Positions 1 to 13,284 of a stretch of 64,000 nt of DNA are shown piece after piece. The notes under the pieces were generated by a model. It did not search any database and was not told the DNA's origin. It saw nothing but the letters and a program-made list of their open reading frames with translations. Numbering within the stretch: the first letter of the stretch is position 1; each line of letters begins with the position of its first letter. The stretch spans positions 839,501 through 903,500 of the forward strand of contig NZ_BLLN01000002.1 of assembly GCF_011170125.1 (NCBI RefSeq), read 5' to 3'. The position numbers and the translations under genes are program-made. The stretch is from Streptomyces diastaticus subsp. diastaticus. Its GTDB lineage: Bacteria > Actinomycetota > Actinomycetes > Streptomycetales > Streptomycetaceae.

Positions 1-5070
<5,070 letters not shown>

Positions 5071-5567
5071 GCTGGGTCACCTTCGCAAAGCGGGCAGGGG
5101 GGGGTGGGCGGCGCTCTCGGGAAGATCGCCGCACGGGCAGTCAACAAGCGATTCGGAGTCCTGTCCGGGAGGGTTTGGCCGTGTGACGCACGCCACGGTC
5201 GAACAACCGTATTTCTGCTCCTCCCGGGCGAATCCCCGTTCCTCTGTTCGACCTCGCGCGCCCGTGTCCCCCGCGCTCCGAACCCCTCGCGCATCCGCAC
5301 CGAACCACCCGAGCGGCACCCGGCCGCCACGCGGCACCCACCGCAACTGCCGTGCCGGGCAACCCGTTTGGAGCCCCTGCGGCCCCCTCCGCCCACCAGC
5401 TCGGCCGCGTCGGCCTCCCCGACACGAGGGCGCGACGGCACGGCGTTGTCCGGGAACGCGCACACGGTCGTCCCGGGGGCGGCGCAGCCGGTGCGGAAGA
5501 CGTTCACCGAAGGGGTCGACCTACGAGGTGCAGGCGATCCTCACGCAGTTCGTGGCCCGGTAGGCGG
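5071..5567. other. Intergenic region upstream of the NRPS
   Basis: About 500 bases separate the NRPS start from the end of the FUSC gene. Reading frames here show no conserved motif, and no MbtH-like gene or iron box was found. The NRPS promoter should lie here; a TTGACT on the minus strand near 5140 is only a weak -35 candidate. Confidence 0.4.
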
Positions 5568-6905
5568 TCAGCGGCCCTCGGCGGCCGGTTCGTCGGCGCT
5601 GTGGCTGAGGACCTCGGCGGTGTAGCGGCACTCCTCGGAGAGACGCGTCGCCTCCACGACGAGGACGCCGTACGGCTCGGTCGGGTCGGTGAGGGAGAGA
5701 CCGTGGTCGTCGGTGGTCCGGGCGACCTCCCGGCGGCACTCCTCCAGGTGCCCGGCGGCCTCCCCGAGCCGGTCGGCCTGCTCGCGGAGGTGGTCCTCGT
5801 CGAGGGTGGCGAGGACCTCCGTGAAGTCGGCCACGGAGGAGAGGAAGGTGGAGTAGCCGCGGAGGAAGGGGGCGTACTCCGGGTCGCGCGGGTCCTCCGC
5901 GACCGGCCCCCGCGACGCCTCCGGATCGCCGAAGTCGCCGGAACCACCGGACTCCCGAGGGGCCCCCGAGCCGTCGGAGCCGTCGGAGTCCTCCGTGTCC
6001 TCGGAGGTGTCCGTGTCGGAGCCCGGGTCCTCGTCCTCCCGGTGGCGCTGGTCGAGGGTGCGGGTGATGGCCGCGACCTGGGAGATCATCCGGACCAGTG
6101 CCTCCATGGTCTGCTCGTACGCCTGGAAGGTGAGGTGGCGGCGGCGTCGGCGTGCCCAGGGCCGCGGGTTGAGGCGCAGGCTCTCGCGGGCGGTGCGCAG
6201 TCCTTCGCGGGACTGGGTGATCAGGGAACCGGTGCGGCTCGCCCGGTCCCGCCAGCCTTTGGTGGTGTCGGCGCCGGGGGCGCCCTCGCCGAGTTCGGGC
6301 GTCATGGCGTCGAGCAGGTCGTGGATCTCCTGGGCGAGGGCGCGGATGCCGTACTCGGCGCTGCGGTACCGCAGGGGCGGGGCGATCAGCACGTTGACGG
6401 CGACGCCGACGGCGGAGCCGATGAGGACCAGCAGCACGATCTGGCCCAGTTCCCTGACCTGGTCGGAGTTGCTGGTGGCACTGGTGTACGTGGCGAAGGC
6501 GAAGAAGGCGGCGGTGGCGACCTGCGGGCCCTGGTGCCCCAGTACCCGCCAGCGGCTGATGACCAGGGCGGCCAGCGCCACCAGCGCGAAGCTGATCAGG
6601 TCGGGCCCGGCGGAGAGGCCCAGGACGGCCTGCACGGCGACGCCCGCCGCCACCGCGCCGACGTACCGCAGGGACTGGATCACCGACTGGTAGACGGTGA
6701 CCTGGACCATCAGGACGGCGGAGAAGGGGGCGAAGGCCGGGGAGGTCGCGTCGATCAGCTCGTAGGAGATGAACCACGACACGGTGGCGGCCAGGGCGCT
6801 CTTGAGGATGAGGAGGAGGGAGCGGCGGGCGCCGCTCTCGGGATGCCGTAGCCGGCCGCCCCACTCGGCCACCCGCTCCCACTTCTCCCGCACCCGCGTG
6901 CCCAT
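5568..6905 (-). CDS. FUSC/aromatic acid exporter-like membrane protein
   Basis: The 445-residue protein has about six hydrophobic segments in its first 190 residues, then a long cytoplasmic helical region, as in the FUSC/ArAE (YccS, AaeB-like) family. Members of that family export aromatic carboxylic acids or remain uncharacterised. The C-terminal half carries an Asp/Ser/Gly-rich low-complexity stretch (about 300-345) between two predicted helical parts. The start is ATG at 6905 with GGGAGGA five bases upstream. It is co-oriented with and just upstream of the NRPS. Export of an aryl precursor or siderophore is a reasonable guess from position, but the substrate cannot be read from sequence. 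Confidence 0.8.
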   Translation of the reverse strand: MGTRVREKWERVAEWGGRLRHPESGARRSLLLILKSALAATVSWFISYELIDATSPAFAPFSAVLMVQVTVYQSVIQSLRYVGAVAAGVAVQAVLGLSAGPDLISFALVALAALVISRWRVLGHQGPQVATAAFFAFATYTSATSNSDQVRELGQIVLLVLIGSAVGVAVNVLIAPPLRYRSAEYGIRALAQEIHDLLDAMTPELGEGAPGADTTKGWRDRASRTGSLITQSREGLRTARESLRLNPRPWARRRRRHLTFQAYEQTMEALVRMISQVAAITRTLDQRHREDEDPGSDTDTSEDTEDSDGSDGSGAPRESGGSGDFGDPEASRGPVAEDPRDPEYAPFLRGYSTFLSSVADFTEVLATLDEDHLREQADRLGEAAGHLEECRREVARTTDDHGLSLTDPTEPYGVLVVEATRLSEECRYTAEVLSHSADEPAAEGR

Positions 6906-7150
6906 GGTGTCCTCCCGGCGGTCTCCTGACGGTCTCCCCACCGCGTGCGGGTGGCCGGGGCGCCGCCGGGGCGCGGTCCGGCCGCTCACCGGCGGGCGCG
7001 TCCGGCGTGTGCCCGCCGCCTGGCCCGGTATGCGCCGCCGGCTGCCGCGCGGAGGCGGCCCTCGTTCGGACCCTGGCACCGCGGAGCCGGTCCCGCGCGC
7101 CGGGTGCGCCCGGGGGGGTGATCCGCCCTCGGCGGCGTGGCGGGCGCTCG

Positions 7151-7831
7151 TCAGGCGGTGGCGTCGGCGTCGCCGGTCTTCTCCCAGGTGGCGGGGGACC
7201 AGATGCCGGAGCGGCGCAGCGAGGCGGGGCAGTGGCGGTAGATCTCGTCGATCTCGACCACCAGGGCCAGCGCGGGCCGCTGGTTCCTCTCCACCAGCGC
7301 GTCGAAGAAGGGGGCGTCGGTGAGGACGCGGGCGCGGCCGTTGATCCGCAGGACGTCCATGGCGCCGGGGACGAGGTAGAGCAGGCCGACGTGCGGGTTG
7401 GTGAGGATGTTCCGGAAGCTGTCGCCGCGCCGGTTGCCGGGCCGGTCGGGCAGGGCGATCGTGCCGCGGTCCACGACGTGGGTGAAGCCGGGGACGCCGC
7501 CGCGCGGGGAGACGTCGCAGTTGCCGTCGGCGTCGGCGGTGGACAGCGAGCAGAAGGAGGCGCGGCCGAGCAGGTCGAGGTCCTGCTCGTCGAGCCGGTC
7601 GTGGACCTTGTCGATGACGACGGGGTGCGGGGTGCCGAGCAGGGACGCCAGCTCCTCGACGCCGGTCAGCTCGGTCCACCCGGCGGGCAGCGGGCTCCTC
7701 GGACCGACGGCCGGGACAGCGGCCTCGGCCTGCTCGACCAGGCCGAGGCCGCGGGCGTCCGGGACCCTGGTGAGCCGGGCGAGGGAGTGGTGGAGGCCGG
7801 TGGCGGGAGCCTCGGGCGCGGGGTTCGTCAA
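7151..7831 (-). CDS. PPOX-type FMN-dependent flavoprotein (DR2398/MSMEG_1061-like)
   Basis: A 226-residue pyridoxamine-5'-phosphate-oxidase-fold protein. The split-barrel core is recognisable from the FCSLSTADADGNCDVSPRG strand and the NPHVGLLYLVPG segment, typical of FMN-binding general-stress/PPOX proteins of the MSMEG_1061 type. The start is TTG at 7831 with GGAGA five bases upstream; no ATG or GTG gives the same reading. It is transcribed away from the FecCD operon, and the shared 245-bp region contains an iron box 68 bases upstream of its start, so iron control is plausible. The redox substrate is unknown. Confidence 0.85.
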   Translation of the reverse strand: MTNPAPEAPATGLHHSLARLTRVPDARGLGLVEQAEAAVPAVGPRSPLPAGWTELTGVEELASLLGTPHPVVIDKVHDRLDEQDLDLLGRASFCSLSTADADGNCDVSPRGGVPGFTHVVDRGTIALPDRPGNRRGDSFRNILTNPHVGLLYLVPGAMDVLRINGRARVLTDAPFFDALVERNQRPALALVVEIDEIYRHCPASLRRSGIWSPATWEKTGDADATA

Positions 7832-7898
7832 GGCGGTCTCCAGAGGGGCGTGACCCGGTGTGTGAGGGGGGTTCGGCGGCGCGGTGTGGCCGGAAAGA

Positions 7899-7917
7899 TG
7901 CTGTTAGGCTTACCTTA
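7899..7917. promoter_or_regulatory. Iron box (DmdR/IdeR-type operator)
   Basis: TGCTGTTAGGCTTACCTTA matches 14 of 19 positions of the streptomycete DmdR iron-box consensus TTAGGTTAGGCTCACCTAA, including the continuous core GTTAGGCT. It sits between the divergent PPOX gene and the ferric-siderophore permease operon, so it could repress both when iron is sufficient. The match is by eye. Confidence 0.75.
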
Positions 7918-8076
7918 CTTCGGGTGGATGGCAGGTGTGTGGGCAGGGCCGGCCGGTTGGCGACCGCGCGCCTGAGCGAGTGGGGTGTCCGGTGCTCCGG
8001 CGCGATGTCCCGGGACCGCGAGCAGGGGTGAGTGGAGAGTGCATGACCGCGTGACCGGCGTCCCGGCGGCCGGATC

Positions 8077-9288
8077 GTGAACGGCCCCGCGGCCCGCGAG
8101 GGCCGCTCCGCCGACGCCTTCGGTACGCCCCCGCCCCGTGCCTCCGGTGCCGAAGCGGCGCGCACCCCGCCGTCCGGCGCCGCGCCCGGTGCGGCCCGGG
8201 GCCGCCCGGCCGTCCTCGACCTCACCGAGCCCGGCTCCCCCGCCGCACCCGGCGCCCGCCCGGCCGAGCCGTCCCGGCGCTCGGTGCGCAGCCGGCCGGC
8301 GCTGGCCGTCGGGCTGGGCCTGGCCCTCGTCGCCCTGGCGCTGACACTGGTCGCGAGCCTGGCCGTCGGCACCGGGGACGTGGCCTTCGCCGACGTGACG
8401 GGCACGTTCCTCGCCCCGGACCCGGCCGACAAGGCGCAGCTCATCGTCGGCGAGGTCCGCGTGCCGCGCACCCTCGCCGGGCTGCTCGCCGGCGTCGCGC
8501 TGGGGCTCGCCGGGACCGTCATGCAGGGCGTCACCCGCAACCCGATCGCCGACCCCAGCCTCCTCGGCATCAACGCCGGTGCCTCCCTCAGCGTCGTCTT
8601 CGCCATCAGCGTGCTGGGCCTCGGCGCGGCGCAGCAGTACCTGTGGTTCGGCTTCCTCGGCGCGCTGATCGCGGCCCTCGTCGTCTACGGCGTCGGCTCG
8701 CTCGGCCGCGAAGGGGCCACCCCGGTCAAGCTGGCGCTGGCCGGAGCGGCGACCACGGCGGTGCTCACCTCGCTGACCACCACGATGCTGCTCACCGACC
8801 GGCAGAGCTACGACCAGTTCCGGTTCTGGCAGATCGGCGCGCTGAACACCCGGTCGGTGGAGGTGCTTGCCGAGGCCGCGCCCTTCGTCGTCGTCGGCGG
8901 CCTGCTCGCCCTCACCCTCGGCTCCCAGCTCAACACCCTCGCCCTCGGCGACGACCTGGCCCGCGGCTTCGGCCAGCGGGTCGGCCTGGTCCGGGGCGTC
9001 TCGGCGGTCGCGGTCGTGCTGCTCTGCGGCGCCTCCGCGGTGGTCGCCGGACCGATCGGCTTCGTCGGTCTGGCGGTGCCGCACATCGCCCGGCTGGTGA
9101 CCGGGCCGGACTACCGCTGGGTCCTCCCGTACAGCATGGTGCTGGCGCCGGTGCTGCTGCTCTGGGCCGACATCGTGGGCCGGGTCGTGGCCCAGCCCGG
9201 CGAGGTCCAGGTCGGCGTGATCACGGCGGCGCTGGGGTCCGTCCCGTTCATCTGGCTGGTACGGCGGCGGAAGCTGGTGGAGCTGTGA
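8077..9288 (+). CDS. Iron-siderophore ABC transporter permease (FecCD family), first subunit
   Basis: A 403-residue FecCD/BtuC-type permease. A Pro/Ala-rich cytoplasmic N-terminus of about 70 residues precedes roughly nine or ten membrane segments. Family hallmarks are RVPRTLAGLLAGVALGLAGT, the NPIADPSLLGINAGAS loop and GPIGFVGLAVPHIAR. It would form the inner-membrane channel with the next gene and be driven by the ATPase at 10479. GTG 8077 is the first start after an in-frame stop at 8044; its ribosome site is weak, and GTG near 8287 is possible if the N-tail is not translated. Its end overlaps the next start (GTGA). Confidence 0.92.
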   Translation: MNGPAAREGRSADAFGTPPPRASGAEAARTPPSGAAPGAARGRPAVLDLTEPGSPAAPGARPAEPSRRSVRSRPALAVGLGLALVALALTLVASLAVGTGDVAFADVTGTFLAPDPADKAQLIVGEVRVPRTLAGLLAGVALGLAGTVMQGVTRNPIADPSLLGINAGASLSVVFAISVLGLGAAQQYLWFGFLGALIAALVVYGVGSLGREGATPVKLALAGAATTAVLTSLTTTMLLTDRQSYDQFRFWQIGALNTRSVEVLAEAAPFVVVGGLLALTLGSQLNTLALGDDLARGFGQRVGLVRGVSAVAVVLLCGASAVVAGPIGFVGLAVPHIARLVTGPDYRWVLPYSMVLAPVLLLWADIVGRVVAQPGEVQVGVITAALGSVPFIWLVRRRKLVEL

Positions 9289-10409
9289 GCGACCCGACCG
9301 CGACCTCGCACCAGACGGCCACGCCCCCGGCACGGGGCCCGGCCGGCTCGCCGCCGCGGGTCTGCGAGGCCGCGCTCGCCGAGGCCGCCCGGGCGGTGGC
9401 CCGGGTGCGTCGGCGCGGCGGACGCCGGTCACTGCTGGTCGGGCTGGCGCTGGCGCTGGCCGCGTTCGCGGTCTTCGCGGTGTCGCTGAGCGTCGGCGAG
9501 ATGGTGATTCCGGTCGGCGACGTCCTCGCCACGCTGTTCGGCGGCGGCGAGCCGGGCTCCCGGTTCGTCATCCTCGAACTGCGGCTGCCGCGCGCCCTGC
9601 TGGCGGTCCTGGTCGGCGCCGGGTTCGGCATGGCGGGCGGGGTCTTCCAGACGGTGCTGCGCAACCCGCTGGCCAGCCCCGACATCATCGGCATCAGCTC
9701 CGGCGCCTCGGCCGCGGCCGTGACGGCCTCCATGGTCTTCGCCGTCTCCGGACTCGCCCTCTCGGCGAGCGCGCTGGCCGGTGCCCTCGTGGCGGGCACC
9801 CTCATCTACGTCCTGGCCTGGCGCAAAGGCGTGGTCGGTGCCCGGCTCGTCCTGGTCGGCCTGGGGGTCGGTTGCGGACTGAACAGCCTCGTCTGGTACC
9901 TGATGTCCCGCGCCGAGGTCACCGGCGCGCAGAACGCCCTGCTCTGGCTCACCGGCAGCCTCAACGGCCGTTCCTGGAACCAGGTGTGGCCGCAGGTGAC
10001 CGCGCTGGCCGTGCTGGTGCCGCTGACCCTGGTCGCCGCCCGGACGCTCCGCGCCCTCCAGCTCGGCGACGACACCGCCTCCGGGCTCGGCGCCCGCGCC
10101 GAACAGAGCCGGCTGGCGCTGCTGGCCTGCGGCGTCGCGCTGGCCGGGGTGTCGACGGCGGCGGCCGGGCCGGTGGCCTTCGTGGCCTTCGTCGCGGCGC
10201 CGGTCGCCCGGATGCTGCTGCCCGGCCGGGGCGCGGTCCTGCCGCACGCGGCACTCGCCGGGGCGCTGCTCGTCCTGCTGGCCGACCTCGCGGCCCAGCA
10301 CGCGCTGCCCGGCACCCAGTTGCCGGTCGGGGTGGTGACGAGCGTGATCGGCGCCCCCTACCTGCTGTGGCTGCTGGCCCGCGCCAACCGGGTCGGCCGC
10401 GGTGGCTGA
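9285..10409 (+). CDS. Iron-siderophore ABC transporter permease (FecCD family), second subunit
   Basis: A 374-residue partner permease of the same family. It has the conserved RLPRALLAVLVGAGFGMAGG, the NPLASPDIIGISSGASAAA loop, a GPVAFVAFVAAPVAR segment near the end, and about ten hydrophobic segments. The GTG start at 9285 overlaps the stop codon of the upstream permease by four bases, indicating translational coupling and a heterodimeric channel. The ATPase gene follows after about 70 bases. The N-terminal 40 residues are hydrophilic and poorly conserved. Confidence 0.92.
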   Translation: MSDPTATSHQTATPPARGPAGSPPRVCEAALAEAARAVARVRRRGGRRSLLVGLALALAAFAVFAVSLSVGEMVIPVGDVLATLFGGGEPGSRFVILELRLPRALLAVLVGAGFGMAGGVFQTVLRNPLASPDIIGISSGASAAAVTASMVFAVSGLALSASALAGALVAGTLIYVLAWRKGVVGARLVLVGLGVGCGLNSLVWYLMSRAEVTGAQNALLWLTGSLNGRSWNQVWPQVTALAVLVPLTLVAARTLRALQLGDDTASGLGARAEQSRLALLACGVALAGVSTAAAGPVAFVAFVAAPVARMLLPGRGAVLPHAALAGALLVLLADLAAQHALPGTQLPVGVVTSVIGAPYLLWLLARANRVGRGG

Positions 10410-10478
10410 GCGGGCGGCCCACGAGGGCCGGAACAGGTGGCGGGACGGCAGGGAACCAGGCAGAGAGGAGTGCGCCCG

Positions 10479-11285
10479 ATGAGTGTGCGGCACACGCTGG
10501 AGGCGCGGGACGTCCGCATCGGCTACGACGGGCGCGAGATCGTGCCGGGGCTGAGCGTGCGGATACCGCCGGGGCGGTTCACGGTGATCGTGGGCCCCAA
10601 CGCCTGCGGGAAGTCGACGCTGCTGCGGGCGATGGCGCGGCTGCACGCGCCGACCTCGGGGGCGGTGCTGCTGGACGGGCGGCCGGTCCAGCAGACGCCC
10701 ACCCGTGAGGTGGCGTCCGTGCTGGGCATCCTGCCGCAGAGCCCGGTGGCACCCGAGGGCATCACCGTCTCCGACCTGGTGGCACGGGGGCGGTACCCGC
10801 ACCAGGGGTGGTTCCGGCGGTGGACCGCCGAGGACGACGCGGCCGTGGGGGCGGCGCTGCTCTCCACCGACGTGCTGGAGCTGGCCGAACGTCCGGTGGA
10901 CGAGCTGTCCGGAGGACAGCGGCAGCGGGTGTGGATCGCCATGGCGCTGGCCCAGCGGACCGACATCCTGCTGCTCGACGAGCCGACCACCTTCCTCGAC
11001 GTCGCCCACCAGATGGACGTCCTCGACCTGCTGACCGACCTCAACCGCGAGCGCGGGGTGACCCTCGTGGCCGTCCTGCACGAGCTGAACATGGCCTGCC
11101 GGTACGCCGACCACCTCATCGCGATGAAGCAGGGCGAGGTGGTGGCGCAGGGGCCGCCCGCCGAGATCGTCACCGAGGAACTGGTCACCGAGGTCTTCGG
11201 CATGCGCTGCTCGATCGTCCCCGACCCCGCCTCGGGCACCCCGCTGGTCGTGCCGCTGGGCCGCCACCACGTCCCGGCCGGCTGA
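10479..11285 (+). CDS. Iron-siderophore ABC transporter ATP-binding protein (FecE/FepC type)
   Basis: A 268-residue ATPase. Walker A is GPNACGKST, the signature is LSGGQRQRVWIAMALAQ, Walker B is ILLLDEPTTFLD, and the switch His lies in VAVLHELNMA. This is the pattern of FepC/FecE iron-uptake ATPases. ATG 10479 was chosen because AGAGGAG sits eight bases upstream and it matches the usual family N-terminus; an upstream in-frame start at 10437 would add an unlikely tail. It energises the permease pair encoded just upstream, probably with the lipoprotein at 13285 as receptor. Confidence 0.95.
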   Translation: MSVRHTLEARDVRIGYDGREIVPGLSVRIPPGRFTVIVGPNACGKSTLLRAMARLHAPTSGAVLLDGRPVQQTPTREVASVLGILPQSPVAPEGITVSDLVARGRYPHQGWFRRWTAEDDAAVGAALLSTDVLELAERPVDELSGGQRQRVWIAMALAQRTDILLLDEPTTFLDVAHQMDVLDLLTDLNRERGVTLVAVLHELNMACRYADHLIAMKQGEVVAQGPPAEIVTEELVTEVFGMRCSIVPDPASGTPLVVPLGRHHVPAG

Positions 11286-11352
11286 GCGGCGCCCTCCCCC
11301 TCTGTGGCGCGGGTCACGGGAACCGAGCCGCCCGGCCGGAGAGGTACGGGGT

Positions 11353-12054
11353 GTGACAAGCGATGAACAGGGAGACCGCGAGCGCCTGCGCGCACGGATC
11401 CGGGCGGGCGACCAGGAGGCGTTCGGCGCGCTGTACGAGCAGTACGCGCGTCCGGTCTACAACCACGCCTACCGGCTGACGGGCGACTGGTCGACGGCCG
11501 AGGAGGTGCTGTCCGAGACCTTCCTCGCGGCCTGGCGCACCCGGCGCGCCGTCGAACCGGAGGGCGACTCGCTGCGCCCCTGGCTGCTCGGGATCGCCAC
11601 CAACAAGGCCCGCAACGCCAGCCGCGGCATCGGGCGGCGCCTGGCCTTCCTGGCCCGCCGGCCGGTCCCGGAGCTGGTGGCGGACATCGCGGACGCCGCC
11701 GCCGGCCGGGTCGACGACGCCCGGCGGCTCGCCGCGGTCCGGCGGGCGCTGGGCGGACTGCGCCGCCAGGACCGCGAGGTGCTCGCCCTCTGCGTCTGGT
11801 CCGGGCTGGACTACGCGGAGACCGCCGAGGCCCTGGGCGTCCCGGTGGGCACCGTGCGGTCGCGGCTCTCCCGGGCCCGTACCCGGCTGCGCCGGCTCAC
11901 CGACGAGGAACTCGGCGGGGCACCGGACGGACCCCCGCCCCACGCGCGTCACCGGGAGAACGGCCGGTCCGGCGGGGAACCCCGTCCCGGTCGCGGAGAG
12001 GTAGAGGGCAGGGCCGCGTTCGTGGCCCTGCCCATCCAGGAGGAAGCCCGATGA
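11353..12054 (+). CDS. ECF-type RNA polymerase sigma factor
   Basis: A 233-residue sigma-70-family protein with only regions 2 and 4. Region 2 contains AFGALYEQYARPVYNHAYRL and the WSTAEEVLSETFLAAWR helix; region 4 contains DREVLALCVWSGLDYAETAE followed by GVPVGTVRSRLSRAR, the DNA-reading helix-turn-helix. The GTG start has GGAGAGG upstream. The last 45 residues are Gly/Arg-rich and not part of the fold. Its stop overlaps the next start (ATGA), so the CU044_5270-type membrane protein is its likely partner. It lies inside an iron-uptake locus, but no direct link to iron is visible. Confidence 0.92.
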   Translation: MTSDEQGDRERLRARIRAGDQEAFGALYEQYARPVYNHAYRLTGDWSTAEEVLSETFLAAWRTRRAVEPEGDSLRPWLLGIATNKARNASRGIGRRLAFLARRPVPELVADIADAAAGRVDDARRLAAVRRALGGLRRQDREVLALCVWSGLDYAETAEALGVPVGTVRSRLSRARTRLRRLTDEELGGAPDGPPPHARHRENGRSGGEPRPGRGEVEGRAAFVALPIQEEAR

Positions 12055-13169
12055 ACGACCGTACCTCCGGCCCCGGCCGGGCCGAACGCGAGGAGCTGGC
12101 CCGGCTGTTGCCGGCCCCGGCCGAACGGGAACTGCCGCCTGGCCGCCATCTCCACCACAAGGACACCCTGATGCGCCTGATCGACCAGGACGGCGACCGC
12201 GTTCCCGCCCGCCCCCGTCCCCGCCTCCTGCGCCCCGCCGTGCTGCTGCCCGCCGTCGGACTGGCACTGGGCGGGGTGCTGCTGACCACGCTCGCCGTGA
12301 CCGGGCGGGACGGCGCTCCGACGCCGGCCACCGCGGGTACGGCGTCCCGGGCCCCGGCCCCGCCGCGCGCGACCGTGCTGCTCGACCGGGTCGCCTCGGT
12401 CGCCGCCCGGCAGGACGAACAGGAGGTCACCGACGACCAGTTCGTCTATGTCAGGACTCTTCAGTCCAGGAACGAGGGCGAGTTCGGCGGCCCGGTGGAG
12501 CTGACCGGACCCCACGAGCGCGAGGTCTGGATGGCGCAGGAGCAGGGGCCGGTGATCGACGTCGGCCTGATCCGCGAGGACGACGCGTACGTCCCGATCG
12601 AGGTCGGGGTGCCGGACGGCGAGCCCGCGGTCGGCCGGCCGGCCGGCCTCCACCGGCCGACGTACACGTGGCTGGCCTCGCTGCCCACCGACCCCGACGC
12701 CCTGCTGAAGCGGCTCGCCGCCGAGATCACCCGGGACCAGGACGCGAGCGGCACCCCCGCGAAGGAACGGGACCGGGCCCAGGACACCTTCGACGCGATC
12801 GGGGAACTGCTGCGGGAGACGGTGATGCCGCCGAAGACCGCGGCCGCGCTCTACAAGGCGGCGGCGAAGATCCCCGGTGTGTCCGTGGACTCCGACGCGG
12901 TGGACGCGGCCGGGCGGCACGGCGTCGGCATCGCCCGCGACGACACCCGGGCGGGCTGGCGCACCGCCTGGATCTTCGACCCGGCCACCTTCGAGTACCT
13001 GGGCGAGCGGAGCTACCTCTTCAAGGACACCTCGATGGGCGAGAAGGGGACGCTGATCAACAAGTCGGCGGTGCTGGAGCGCGCGGTCGTCGACGCCCTC
13101 CGCGAGAAGCCGTCCGCGGGGACACCGGAGTCCGGGGAGCCCGCCGCCGGTGAGTCCCCGACGGCCTGA
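12051..13169 (+). CDS. CU044_5270-type membrane protein, probable sigma-factor partner
   Basis: A 372-residue protein with a cytoplasmic N-terminus (about 1-60), one membrane segment (about 64-86, LLRPAVLLPAVGLALGGVLL) and a large external domain. This layout is typical of CU044_5270-family proteins that accompany ECF sigma factors in actinobacteria. The translational overlap with the upstream sigma gene supports an anti-sigma or sensor role, but no zinc-binding anti-sigma motif (HxxxCxxC) is present, so direct sigma binding is unproven. The C-terminal 20 residues are a low-complexity Gly/Ser/Glu/Pro tail. Confidence 0.8.
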   Translation: MNDRTSGPGRAEREELARLLPAPAERELPPGRHLHHKDTLMRLIDQDGDRVPARPRPRLLRPAVLLPAVGLALGGVLLTTLAVTGRDGAPTPATAGTASRAPAPPRATVLLDRVASVAARQDEQEVTDDQFVYVRTLQSRNEGEFGGPVELTGPHEREVWMAQEQGPVIDVGLIREDDAYVPIEVGVPDGEPAVGRPAGLHRPTYTWLASLPTDPDALLKRLAAEITRDQDASGTPAKERDRAQDTFDAIGELLRETVMPPKTAAALYKAAAKIPGVSVDSDAVDAAGRHGVGIARDDTRAGWRTAWIFDPATFEYLGERSYLFKDTSMGEKGTLINKSAVLERAVVDALREKPSAGTPESGEPAAGESPTA

Positions 13170-13260
13170 CGGCCGGGGCGAGGTGCCGCCGGGGCGCGCC
13201 CGCGCGTCCCGGCGGCGCGGGATGTGGCAGATCCGACGGCCCCACAGGTGCGCGAGAGGT

Positions 13261-13279
13261 TTAGGTCAGGCTAACCTAA
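13261..13279. promoter_or_regulatory. Iron box overlapping a probable leaderless promoter
   Basis: TTAGGTCAGGCTAACCTAA is a near-perfect dyad and matches the DmdR consensus better than the box at 7899. It contains TAACCT (13272-13277), a good -10 (TAnnnT) seven bases before the ATG at 13285. There is no Shine-Dalgarno sequence, so transcription probably begins at the start codon and the repressor would cover the -10. Confidence 0.88.
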
Positions 13280-13284
13280 CCTGC

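Noticed and set aside
5071..5567. Iron box upstream of the NRPS
   Set aside because: Looked for TTAGG/CCTAA dyads on both strands and found none; control may be indirect or further upstream.
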